In this document: positions 28,365 to 37,329 of the stretch, in pieces
Layout: each line of letters opens with the position of its first letter
Numbering within the stretch: position 1 is the first letter of the stretch
Assembly: GCA_017558505.1 (NCBI GenBank)
Contig: JAFYUM010000011.1
Location: 77,439 to 141,438, forward strand
DNA: 64,000 nucleotides
Reading direction: 5' to 3'
Origin: Ruminococcus sp.
GTDB lineage: Bacteria > Bacillota > Clostridia > Oscillospirales > Ruminococcaceae
Position numbers and translations under genes: made by a program
Notes under the pieces: generated by a model
The model's database searches: none
What the model was told of the DNA's origin: nothing
The model's input: only the letters and a program-made list of their open reading frames with translations

Positions 28365-31300
28365 ATGTCCAAAATGGAAAAAATTGCAGCTATGACTGCG
28401 GCTCTGCTGATTAGTGCAAGCACTATGAGCTATATGCCACAGGACTCACTCACAATCAGTAATGTCACAGCTAATGCGGCAGAAGAAGAAATCACAAGCG
28501 TAGAAATCAACGAAACGAACTTCCCCGACGAAAACTTCCGTGAATATGTCAAATCAAGTTTTGATACTGACGGTGACGGCGTTCTTTCAGCTGAGGAAAT
28601 TGCAGCTGTAACTGAAATCATTCTCCACAAATACAGTATGCCCGATATAAAAATTGTGGTTTCCAATTTGAAGGGTATAGAATACTTTACAAATCTTGAA
28701 AAACTGTATTGCAACAGCAGTGACCTTACAGAGCTTGATGTAAGCAAAAACACGGCATTAACTGAATTATATTGTAGTGAGAATCAGCTCACTTCACTTG
28801 ATTTAAGCAAAAATACTGCATTGAAAGAGTTGATTTGTAATTATAACTCACTTACTTCACTTGATTTAAGCAACAACACTGCATTAACTGGCTTATATTG
28901 TAGTGGTAATCAGTTCGCTTCACTTGATTTAAGCAGCAACACGGCATTAACTGAATTATTTTGTAGTTCTAATCAACTCACTTATCTTGATTTAAGCAAC
29001 AATCCTGTATTGACCAGCGTAACTTGTGATATTAATAAGCTCACCTCTCTTGATGTAAGCAACAACACGGCATTAACCGAATTATCTTGTTATAATAATC
29101 AGCTCACTTATCTTGACGTAAGCAAAAACACGGCATTAACAAAATTATCTTGTGGTGCTAATCAGCTCACTTCTCTTGATGTAAGCAACAACACGGCATT
29201 AATTGAATTATCTTGTTCTGATAATCAGCTCACTTCTCTTGATTTAAGCAATAATACAGCATTGGATACATTGTGGTGTTATGATAATCAGCTCACTTCT
29301 CTTGATTTAAGTAATAATGCTGCATTAACTACAGTTGTATTTTATGAAAACACATACGAAATAACTCTCACCGACAACACATTTGATCTTTCAACTCTCT
29401 CCATGGACTTTGATGTAACAAAGGCTTCTAAGTGGACTAACGGCACAGTTAATGGCAATATTCTCACAGTTAAGGACGCTTCAAAGAATGTTACATACAA
29501 ATATGACTGCGGAAATGGACATTCAGAAACATTCACTTTAGTTCCACAGATTGAAGAAACACCTGTTGAAACTACTACTGCTCCCAAAACAACAGATACA
29601 ACTACAACTACTACTGCTCCCAAAACAACAGATACAACTACAACTACTACTGTTCCCCTAACAACAGCAATGTTTACTACAACTACATTTGTCCCACCCA
29701 GTTATTACTGGTATCTGAGCGTTTATCCTTATAACAAAGCAGATACAATTTACGAAATCGGCGAAGAACTTGACTACAGCACTATTTGCGTTTACGGATA
29801 CGGCGGCGGCGAAAATTTTCACGCTGATATCCTTTATATCCCCTTGGCTAATTGCGGTCCTACTGTAACAGTTGACGCTTCTGAATTCGACAACACAAAA
29901 CCGGGTACTTATACTATCTATGTAAAATGGCATGATGCTGTTGATTCATTTGATGTAACAGTAGTTGAATCTGATAATGCAGAAACACCTGCTGCAACTG
30001 CAACCACACCTGCTGCAACTACAACAACTGCTGCTCCCAAAACAACAACTACTGCAACAACTACTACAACAGCAATGTTTACTACAACTACATTTGCCCC
30101 ACCCAGCTATTCCTGTAGTCTGAACGTCTATCCTTATGACGAAGCAGATACAATTTACGAAATCGGCGAAGAACTTGACTACAGCACTATTTGCGTCCAT
30201 GGATATGGTACAATGACAAGTTTTGGCAGCACCACATATATGGATATTCCTTATATATCCTTGGATAGATGTAATTTAACAGTTGACGCTTCTGAATTTG
30301 ACAACACAAAACCGGGTACTTATACTATCTATGTAAAATGGTATGATGCTGTTGATTCATTTGATGTAACAGTAATTGACCCTGATAATCCAACGGCAAT
30401 CCCAGGAGTAGGAATCGACGAAACTAACTTCCCCGATGCTATTTTCAGAAAGTATGTTGCAGAAGAATTCGATAAAAACAAAGACGGCAGGCTTTCAGAC
30501 AAAGAAAGTGCAGATGTAACAGATCTATCTTTAGGCGAGTTGGGCATTTCCGATTTGACAGGAATACAGCATTTTGAAAATCTTTTCAGTCTGTGGTGTT
30601 ATGATAATAATCTGACCACTCTTGATGTAAGTAACAATACTGAATTAGAAATACTGGCATGCAGCAATAATCAGCTTACAAGCCTTGATGTAAGTCATAA
30701 TACATTGTTAACCGATTTGATGTGTAACAATAATCAGCTTGCAAGTGTTGATTTGAGCAATACAAACTGCCTTGAAGGTTGGGAGTTTGGTGTTAATCTT
30801 ACTAACAACAAGCACAGAATTAAGATTACTGATAACACATTCGACCTTTCAACTTTCCCCACAGACTTTGACATTTCAAAGGCTTCTGACTGGACAAATG
30901 CTACAGTTAAGGGAAATATTCTCACAATTGAGGATATTACAAAGCAAGTAACATACACATATAACTGCGGATTAGGATTCTCAGAAACATTCACATTTGT
31001 TCCATACAATGACGCTTCTGAAATGGATGTGGAAATTAATGAAATTACTTTCCCCGATGCTATTTTCCGAAAGTATATTGAAGAAAACTTCGACAAGGAC
31101 GGAAATAAGATACTTTCTTATGATGAATTGGTGAAAGCAACATTTATGGAGATTAAGGGTTTAGAAGTTTCTGACATGACCGGCTTGCAACACTTTTTTA
31201 ATCTTCAACATTTGTATTGTGGTAATAATCGCATCACTTCTCTTGATGTAAGCAATAATACTGAATTGGAAGTATTGTCGTGCTATAACAATCAGATCAC

Positions 31301-32423
31301 TTCTCTTGATTTAAGCAATAATACTGCATTAACTTTATTTTCATGTGATGACAACAAATACAAAATCGCTCTTACCAACAATACATTTGACCTTTCAACT
31401 CTCCCTGGCGGCTTTGATATTTCAAAGGCTTCTGACTGGAAAAATGCTACTGTAAAGGACAATATTCTTACTGTTATTGATGATACAGCTCTCATTACAT
31501 ATTCTTATAAATGTGGAGAAGAAGTAGTATGCTTCAATTTATTTACAAGTAATTATGTAGGAGAAACCTTTGAGGAAATAGAAATTGATAATAACAATTT
31601 CCCTGATGATGTTTTCCGCCGATATGTTGCAGAAGAATTCGATGAAAACAATGACTGGGCACTTTCTTATGATGAAGTTATGAATGTTACATATATCTCT
31701 CTTAATGAATCGAACCTTTATGACTTAACGGGAATACAGTATTTTAAAAATCTTTCCAGTCTGTGGTGTTATGATAATAATCTGACCACTCTTGATGTAA
31801 GTAACAATACTGAATTAAAAATACTGGTATGCAGCAGTAATCAGCTTACAAGCCTTGATGTAAGTCATAATACATTGTTAACCGATTTGGTGTGTAACAA
31901 TAATCAGCTTGCAAGTGTTGATTTGAGCAATACAAACTGCCTTGAAGGTTGGGAGTTTGGTGTTAATCTTACTAACAACAAGCACAGAATTAAGATTACT
32001 GATAACACATTCGACCTTTCAACTCTCCCCACAAACTTTGATGTAACAAAGGCTTCTGACTGGACAAATGCTACAGTTAAGGGAAATATTCTCACAATTG
32101 AGGATATTACAAAGGAAGTAACATACACATATAACTGCGGATTAGGATTCTCAGATACATTCACTTTAGTTCCACAGATTGAAGAAACACCTGTTGAAAC
32201 TACAACCACAACTACAACTACTACCGAAACTACTACAACTACCACTACTACCGCAACAACTACCACACCTGCAACAACTCCTGCAGGAACTGCTCCCGAA
32301 GAAGAACTCCCACAGACAGGCTTCTCAAAGCTCTACAATTGTATTCCTGTTTCCGCAGGTGCTTTGGTACTTTTAGGTATGTATGCTGTTAAAAAGAGCA
32401 AAAAAGAAGATGAAGAAGAATAA
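28365..32423 (+). CDS. LPQTG-anchored multi-module LRR/Ig-like surface protein (2)
   Basis: The 1352-residue protein has a signal peptide like that of protein 1, module A (EF-hand-like, ten or so LRRs, cap), a Thr-rich linker, two bacterial Ig-like domains (about 29690-29965 and 30095-30375; YEIGEELDYSTICV and FDNTKPGTYTIYVKW), then shorter modules B, C and D (starting near 30410, 31020 and 31570), a second Thr-rich linker and LPQTG at 1315-1319. The Ig-like domains resemble the Big_3 type. ATG 28365 is set by GGAGG at 28352-28356. Modules B and D are near-identical at DNA level. Likely adhesin; ligand unknown. Confidence 0.9.
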   Translation: MSKMEKIAAMTAALLISASTMSYMPQDSLTISNVTANAAEEEITSVEINETNFPDENFREYVKSSFDTDGDGVLSAEEIAAVTEIILHKYSMPDIKIVVSNLKGIEYFTNLEKLYCNSSDLTELDVSKNTALTELYCSENQLTSLDLSKNTALKELICNYNSLTSLDLSNNTALTGLYCSGNQFASLDLSSNTALTELFCSSNQLTYLDLSNNPVLTSVTCDINKLTSLDVSNNTALTELSCYNNQLTYLDVSKNTALTKLSCGANQLTSLDVSNNTALIELSCSDNQLTSLDLSNNTALDTLWCYDNQLTSLDLSNNAALTTVVFYENTYEITLTDNTFDLSTLSMDFDVTKASKWTNGTVNGNILTVKDASKNVTYKYDCGNGHSETFTLVPQIEETPVETTTAPKTTDTTTTTTAPKTTDTTTTTTVPLTTAMFTTTTFVPPSYYWYLSVYPYNKADTIYEIGEELDYSTICVYGYGGGENFHADILYIPLANCGPTVTVDASEFDNTKPGTYTIYVKWHDAVDSFDVTVVESDNAETPAATATTPAATTTTAAPKTTTTATTTTTAMFTTTTFAPPSYSCSLNVYPYDEADTIYEIGEELDYSTICVHGYGTMTSFGSTTYMDIPYISLDRCNLTVDASEFDNTKPGTYTIYVKWYDAVDSFDVTVIDPDNPTAIPGVGIDETNFPDAIFRKYVAEEFDKNKDGRLSDKESADVTDLSLGELGISDLTGIQHFENLFSLWCYDNNLTTLDVSNNTELEILACSNNQLTSLDVSHNTLLTDLMCNNNQLASVDLSNTNCLEGWEFGVNLTNNKHRIKITDNTFDLSTFPTDFDISKASDWTNATVKGNILTIEDITKQVTYTYNCGLGFSETFTFVPYNDASEMDVEINEITFPDAIFRKYIEENFDKDGNKILSYDELVKATFMEIKGLEVSDMTGLQHFFNLQHLYCGNNRITSLDVSNNTELEVLSCYNNQITSLDLSNNTALTLFSCDDNKYKIALTNNTFDLSTLPGGFDISKASDWKNATVKDNILTVIDDTALITYSYKCGEEVVCFNLFTSNYVGETFEEIEIDNNNFPDDVFRRYVAEEFDENNDWALSYDEVMNVTYISLNESNLYDLTGIQYFKNLSSLWCYDNNLTTLDVSNNTELKILVCSSNQLTSLDVSHNTLLTDLVCNNNQLASVDLSNTNCLEGWEFGVNLTNNKHRIKITDNTFDLSTLPTNFDVTKASDWTNATVKGNILTIEDITKEVTYTYNCGLGFSDTFTLVPQIEETPVETTTTTTTTTETTTTTTTTATTTTPATTPAGTAPEEELPQTGFSKLYNCIPVSAGALVLLGMYAVKKSKKEDEEE
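30459..31005 (+). repeat. Module B, direct repeat of module D (31629-32175)
   Basis: Nearly identical over about 547 bases to 31629-32175 with a constant offset of 1170 bases (390 codons) and no indel seen, including silent positions. Module C, which lies between them, is clearly different. Confidence 0.85.
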
Positions 32424-32430
32424 TTAACCT

Positions 32431-32465
32431 AATTCCCCGTGGCGAAAACTACGGGGAATTTTCTT
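32431..32465 (+). terminator. Rho-independent terminator after LRR protein 2
   Basis: AATTCCCCGT and ACGGGGAATT are perfect arms around GGCGAAAACT, followed by TTCTT. Confidence 0.85.
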
Positions 32466-32483
32466 ATACTTTATTCAATATAC

Positions 32484-32512
32484 TTGCATTTAATTTTATT
32501 ATATGATATAAT
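32484..32512 (+). promoter_or_regulatory. Promoter of the dockerin-LRR protein
   Basis: TTGCAT (32484-32489), 17-bp spacer, TATAAT (32507-32512). A TTTATCG/CGATAAA hairpin (32516-32537) follows in the short leader. Confidence 0.75.
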
Positions 32513-32564
32513 GTATTTATCGTATTACTACGATAAACTCTCAAAACGAAATGGAGGAATTAAA

Positions 32565-35036
32565 ATGACAAAAATGAAAAAAATTGCAGCTATGACTGCG
32601 GCTTTGCTACTTTGTGCAAGTACTATGGGTTATTTGCCACAGGACTCACTCACAATCAGTAATGTCACAGCAAATGCGGCAGAAGAAGAAATCACAAGCG
32701 TAGAAATCAATGCAGAGAATTTCCCCGATGAAAATTTCCGCAATTATGTCAAAGAAAACTTTGATACTGGCGGCGACGATGTGCTTTCAGCTGAGGAAAT
32801 TGCGGCTGTTACTGAACTAAATATCGATGCGTGCGGTATTTCTGACTTAACAGGTATAGAATATTTTACTGATTTAGCTTTTTTGAATTGCAATAAAAAC
32901 AATCTTACAGCACTTGATGTAAGCAATAATACAGCACTGCAAGCATTGTGGTGTTATAACAATCAGCTCACTACACTCGATTTAAGCAATAATACTGCAT
33001 TAGAGCAACTTTATTGCACTGAAAACAAGCTTTCAACTCTCGATTTAAGTAAAAATACAGAATTGATACAATTGTTTTGTTCTAAAAATCAGCTCACCTC
33101 ACTCGATGTAAGCAACAATGCAGTATTGAGAAATATAGAGTGTAATGAAAATCAACTCACTTCACTCGATGTAAGCAATAATCCTGCATTGACATCTTTA
33201 AATTGTTCTGAGAATCAACTCACTTCACTTGACACAAACACCTCTACTGCTTTAAAATTTTTAAATTGCTCATATAATCAGATTACCTCACTCGATGTAA
33301 GCAGCTGTCCTGCGTTGACACGTTTTGAATGTAATAGCAATCAACTCACTTCACTTGATACAAGCGACTGTATTGCTTTAAACGAATTATCTTGTTTTGA
33401 TAATAACCTTACTTCACTTGATTTAAGCAGTAATACAGCGTTAACAAAGTTAGACTGTTCTGATAATAATCTTACTTCTCTTGATGTAAGCAATAATACA
33501 GCGTTAACAGAGTTAAATTGTATCTCAAATGCGATCACTTCTCTTGATTTTAGCAAAAACACCGCATTAACTAAATTATATTGTGGTGGCAATGAGCTTA
33601 CTTCTCTTGATTTAAGCAACAATACAGCATTGAAAGATTGGATAATTGATTTCCACATCTCTAAAATTGAACTCACTGACAACACATTTGACCTTTCAAC
33701 TCTCCCGGCAGGCTTTGACGTTTCAAAGACTTCTGAGTGGACAAATGGTACAGTTGAGGGAAATATTCTCACAGTTGAGGACGCTTCGGAATGGGTTACA
33801 TACAAATATGACTGCGGAAATGGACATTCAGAAACATTCACTTTAGTTCCTACAAAATCCGCAGTAACTCCCGAAAAGCCTCCTGTTTCATTAGGTGATA
33901 TAAACGCTGACGGCTTAATAAACTCCAGCGACGCTACCCTTATTCTTTCAAACTACTCAGCAATTGCAACAGGCGGCGATTCCGCATTCTCCGCTGAACA
34001 GACTAAAGCTGCCGATATAAACAACGACGGTAAATGTGATTCTATTGACGCTTCCCTTATTCTTGCCTACTATGCACATACTTCCACAGGCGGTACAGGC
34101 ACAATTGAGGAGTATCTTTCAAAGTCAAACGCTGATGAACAGCTTAAAGCTCTCAGAGAAAAGAAAGAGTCCGAAGTTCAGCTTTTTGCGGCAGCTTATA
34201 TAGGCTGCACCGACGATATGAATGAGGTTGACGCTGTTAAGTGGATAAAGGAAAACAGCCCTGTTTTCTACGAAAATTACAGCTTTGTAGAGGATATTCC
34301 GTCAGGACAGATTGCAGGAACACCTATGGGTGAGCTTTACTGCATTGTTCCCTTTGATGAAAATTCAACAGTTGCAATAAATCGTGCTGTATATGATGAA
34401 AACGGCAGCGGTTCATATGAAAATGTCATCTACAGAAGTGAAAGCGGCGAGCCTGTATTGCTTTTCTGCAACAACTCAGGAGTTGACGGCGATACAATGG
34501 TAACTATTACCGATTCTGACGGAAACAAGGCTGTATGGTTCCCAAGTCTTGATGAAAAGCTGATGATGAACTGCCCCTATAATGCAAATTACGACACCTT
34601 TGTATACGATTTCTCACAGTATCAGGAAATACTTGAAAAAGGGCATACATCACGCAAAAACAGCGGCTGGAATCTCCCAACTGCTGCCGACCTGCGATTT
34701 ACTAACTGGTCAGGCGTTGATTACAGAGGCTCAGAAGTTATAGGCTCTTACAAAATTGAATTCGGTGAAGATACAGCCTATATCAAGTGGGTTGACGGCG
34801 ATGAGGAACACGAATTCAATGACGTTGAATGGACGTTTGAATATGTAGATGACGCTGCTGTTGTAACCTTTAATTTCAACGAATTTGCAGGTATTCTCCA
34901 GTATAATTTCCTTTTGAATGAAACTGGCGATATGCTTTATACAGCGGTAAACTTTACAAATGAAGATACTTTAGACGAAAACTTAAAGCTTTACAGAATA
35001 CTTGACAGATACGAATACTCTGAACAGATTTCATAA
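32565..35036 (+). CDS. Secreted LRR protein with type I dockerin and unknown C-terminal domain
   Basis: The 823-residue protein shares its signal peptide, EF-hand-like unit, ~15 LRRs and DLSTLPAGFD cap with the two LPQTG proteins, but in place of a sortase signal it has a type I dockerin: GDINADGLINSSDATLILSN at about 444 and ADINNDGKCDSIDASLIL at about 483. A further ~300 residues (515-823) form a domain I do not recognise, rich in aromatic and acidic residues. The dockerin should bind a cohesin on a scaffoldin. ATG 32565 is set by GGAGG at 32553-32557; the longer frame from 32439 covers the promoter. Confidence 0.88.
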   Translation: MTKMKKIAAMTAALLLCASTMGYLPQDSLTISNVTANAAEEEITSVEINAENFPDENFRNYVKENFDTGGDDVLSAEEIAAVTELNIDACGISDLTGIEYFTDLAFLNCNKNNLTALDVSNNTALQALWCYNNQLTTLDLSNNTALEQLYCTENKLSTLDLSKNTELIQLFCSKNQLTSLDVSNNAVLRNIECNENQLTSLDVSNNPALTSLNCSENQLTSLDTNTSTALKFLNCSYNQITSLDVSSCPALTRFECNSNQLTSLDTSDCIALNELSCFDNNLTSLDLSSNTALTKLDCSDNNLTSLDVSNNTALTELNCISNAITSLDFSKNTALTKLYCGGNELTSLDLSNNTALKDWIIDFHISKIELTDNTFDLSTLPAGFDVSKTSEWTNGTVEGNILTVEDASEWVTYKYDCGNGHSETFTLVPTKSAVTPEKPPVSLGDINADGLINSSDATLILSNYSAIATGGDSAFSAEQTKAADINNDGKCDSIDASLILAYYAHTSTGGTGTIEEYLSKSNADEQLKALREKKESEVQLFAAAYIGCTDDMNEVDAVKWIKENSPVFYENYSFVEDIPSGQIAGTPMGELYCIVPFDENSTVAINRAVYDENGSGSYENVIYRSESGEPVLLFCNNSGVDGDTMVTITDSDGNKAVWFPSLDEKLMMNCPYNANYDTFVYDFSQYQEILEKGHTSRKNSGWNLPTAADLRFTNWSGVDYRGSEVIGSYKIEFGEDTAYIKWVDGDEEHEFNDVEWTFEYVDDAAVVTFNFNEFAGILQYNFLLNETGDMLYTAVNFTNEDTLDENLKLYRILDRYEYSEQIS

Positions 35037-35055
35037 AAATTCAAGGAGAATTGAA

Positions 35056-36117
35056 ATGGAAAACAATGAAAATACAATCGGCATAATCCCCGACAGCAGC
35101 GGAAATTCGGGATATTCCGCAAAGCTTTTGCGGAAATCCTCCAACGGAAATTCCCTTATACTTATAATATTTACCGCATTTATGTTCCTCGGCTCAATTA
35201 TATCCGCAAATATTGCAAATGCCGTGGTAGGCGAGGATTCAGAATATTTCAAGGGAATAGTATTAATCTTATCAATGATTATTCAGCATTTTATCGGCAT
35301 ACCCCTTGCACTTTTCATTTTCAGAAAGACAAAAATCGGACAGGGAACTGATACAATACGTTCCGTTTTCCGCAAGCCTCAGCAGTCATTCTGGTGGGTT
35401 GTGCGCTGGATACTTATTGCGGTTTTCTTCTCATATGCCGCAAGTCTTGCAACAAATATGTTCTTTATGTTCCTTGAAAAAATCACAGGTGTATCGCTTG
35501 TTCAGACGGATTTTTCAGCCGAAAACAATACCTTCTCTCAGATTGTAAATATCATCAGCATTACCTTTATGGCTCCACTTTTTGAGGAAATCCTCATAAG
35601 AGGCGGTATGCTCAATAATATAAAACGCTTCGGCTCGTGGTCAGCCATAATTTCAACGGGTATTTTCTTTGGTCTGCTTCATATGAACTATCCCCAAGTG
35701 CCCTTTGCCGCTGTTTTGGGAATTGTTACCGCATTTATCGCATTGAAAACAAAATCAATCATTCCCACTATTATTACACATTTCATTGTGAACAGTATCG
35801 GCGGTGTAATGAGCCTTATCACAGGCGGTCTGGACATTAAGGCAATACAGAACGGTGATATATCTTCTTTACTGGAAAACCCTGTAGTTTTTGTTATATA
35901 TATGGGGCTTACTTTTTTGGTCATCGGACTTATGGCTGTTGGTCTTGTCCTCTTTATACTGGAATGTATTCTTCACCGTGACAGCTTCAGGTTTGAAAAA
36001 ATAAATCCCGAAGTTTCCGAGGGAAAAAAGCTTTGCCACTACTTCACAGCACCACTCACAATTCTCCTCACACTTTTCTATATCGGTATGACCATTTTAA
36101 ACGCTATTCCGCAGTAA
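35056..36117 (+). CDS. CPBP family intramembrane metalloprotease (1)
   Basis: The 353-residue polytopic membrane protein has the CAAX protease/bacteriocin-processing (ABI, type II CAAX) motif EEILIRGGM and the later FFGLLHMNYPQ and ITHFIVNS histidine motifs, which supply the active site. About eight hydrophobic segments are visible. Bacterial members process or protect against peptides, but most substrates are unknown. It starts 19 bases after the dockerin-LRR gene, with AAGGAG, and is probably in its operon. Confidence 0.9.
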   Translation: MENNENTIGIIPDSSGNSGYSAKLLRKSSNGNSLILIIFTAFMFLGSIISANIANAVVGEDSEYFKGIVLILSMIIQHFIGIPLALFIFRKTKIGQGTDTIRSVFRKPQQSFWWVVRWILIAVFFSYAASLATNMFFMFLEKITGVSLVQTDFSAENNTFSQIVNIISITFMAPLFEEILIRGGMLNNIKRFGSWSAIISTGIFFGLLHMNYPQVPFAAVLGIVTAFIALKTKSIIPTIITHFIVNSIGGVMSLITGGLDIKAIQNGDISSLLENPVVFVIYMGLTFLVIGLMAVGLVLFILECILHRDSFRFEKINPEVSEGKKLCHYFTAPLTILLTLFYIGMTILNAIPQ

Positions 36118-36120
36118 TGC

Positions 36121-36165
36121 AAACAATCCCCCGCAGCCGTGAAAAATTCGGCTGCGGGGGGTTGT
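36121..36165. terminator. Bidirectional terminator
   Basis: AACAATCCCCCGCAGCCG pairs with CGGCTGCGGGGGGTTGTT around TGAAAAATT. It sits between two converging genes and has T-runs on both strands. Confidence 0.9.
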
Positions 36166-37251
36166 TTATTCTATGCAGTTATCATAAAATTCAAGCATCT
36201 GCTCCATCGTTTCGCTGTCAAGTTCAAAAAATTTCATTCTGTCAACATTTTTCTTTATAAAGTCAAGCCGTATTTCGGGAGTGACATTCTCCTCACCTAT
36301 GCTCTCTACGTACTTTTTATAATCCGCATTTACTTTTTCTCTGTATTCCAAAGACTCAGCTGAATTGAATATATAATTATGTCCCCTATCCTCAAATCGG
36401 ACGAAAGTAAATCTTTCATTATCCGCAAATTTCTCATAATATTTGTCATAACTGAGTTCAATGGGAATCACATCATCATCAGCGCTGTGATAAATCAGCA
36501 CATCTGCTGTTGCCCGTTCAAGACTTTCAAGGACATTCATTGTGGCAAAATCCCCGAATTTATCCTTTTCCAAATCCTCAAAAATCGGCATAGCATAATC
36601 AATTGCATCTCCTGCCATATCTCTGCCCACATTCTCAATCATATCAAGAGAGGAATTGAAACCTGCAACGGAAATAATACCCTCAATTTCAGGGTGAAGC
36701 TTTGACACGGAGCAAGCAGAATATCCGCCCCAGCTGTGTCCCCAGAGCATAAGGGGTAAATCTGATAATTCCTCGTCAGCTTTTATGTAGTTCAAAGCAT
36801 AGTCAAGGTCAATAACTCCCTGAGGCAAGCCCTTTACACTTTCGCCCTCGCTTTCATCATTGCCTGTTGCGTCATAGGCGAAAACATTATAGCCGTTTGA
36901 TGCAAAATAATCGGCAACATCCATATAACTGCAATGACCGCCGCCGCCAAAACCGTGGGCAAGTACAATCAGTCCCTTTGGCTCAGTATCGCCCTTTTTG
37001 TAGACATAGCCTGTAATTTTCTGCCCCTCATTTGAGGTGAATACGTGCTTTTCACGTTCAAGTCCGTCAAATTCCGCTATATCCCTGCAATGGGGTTCAG
37101 ATGATGTGAAACGTGTACCGAAATTCTGCTTGTATATGGTTTTTACAATCATTTTCGGTGCAATAAGCAATGCTGCAACAATCAGTACAAGTAAAACCCC
37201 AAGTATAATTAATGTGATTTTCAATCCCTTTTTCATTTTTGTTTTTGCCAT
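36166..37251 (-). CDS. Membrane-anchored alpha/beta hydrolase
   Basis: The 361-residue protein has an N-terminal hydrophobic anchor (about residues 9-31) and an alpha/beta hydrolase fold with the nucleophile elbow LWGHSWGGYS, oxyanion segment VLAHGFGGGGH, acid HSADDDVIP and histidine FEDRGHNYI. It is likely a serine esterase, lipase or peptidase outside the membrane; substrate unknown. GGAGG precedes the ATG. It has a promoter at 37284-37312. Confidence 0.9.
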   Translation of the reverse strand: MAKTKMKKGLKITLIILGVLLVLIVAALLIAPKMIVKTIYKQNFGTRFTSSEPHCRDIAEFDGLEREKHVFTSNEGQKITGYVYKKGDTEPKGLIVLAHGFGGGGHCSYMDVADYFASNGYNVFAYDATGNDESEGESVKGLPQGVIDLDYALNYIKADEELSDLPLMLWGHSWGGYSACSVSKLHPEIEGIISVAGFNSSLDMIENVGRDMAGDAIDYAMPIFEDLEKDKFGDFATMNVLESLERATADVLIYHSADDDVIPIELSYDKYYEKFADNERFTFVRFEDRGHNYIFNSAESLEYREKVNADYKKYVESIGEENVTPEIRLDFIKKNVDRMKFFELDSETMEQMLEFYDNCIE

Positions 37252-37283
37252 TTTTAATCCTCCAACATCCGCTATGATATGCT

Positions 37284-37312
37284 ATTATACCACAATTGAA
37301 AATATATTTCAA
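37284..37312 (-). promoter_or_regulatory. Promoter of the alpha/beta hydrolase
   Basis: Reverse strand TTGAAA (37312-37307), 17-bp spacer, TATAAT (37289-37284). Confidence 0.7.
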
Positions 37313-37329
37313 TATACAGTTTAAACAAA

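Noticed and set aside
26221-31096. Long reverse-strand open frames through the LRR genes (for example 26221-26928 and 30734-31096)
   Set aside because: They mirror the 63-bp codon period of the LRR arrays, lack ribosome sites and lie fully inside well-supported genes.
32439-32564. Longer start for the dockerin-LRR protein
   Set aside because: The extra 42 codons run through the promoter and the upstream terminator tail; ATG 32565 has a strong ribosome site and starts a signal peptide.
25490-36117. A genomic island or prophage around the surface-protein genes
   Set aside because: No integrase, attachment site, tRNA or shift in gene style is visible; the MITE-like elements alone do not show transfer.
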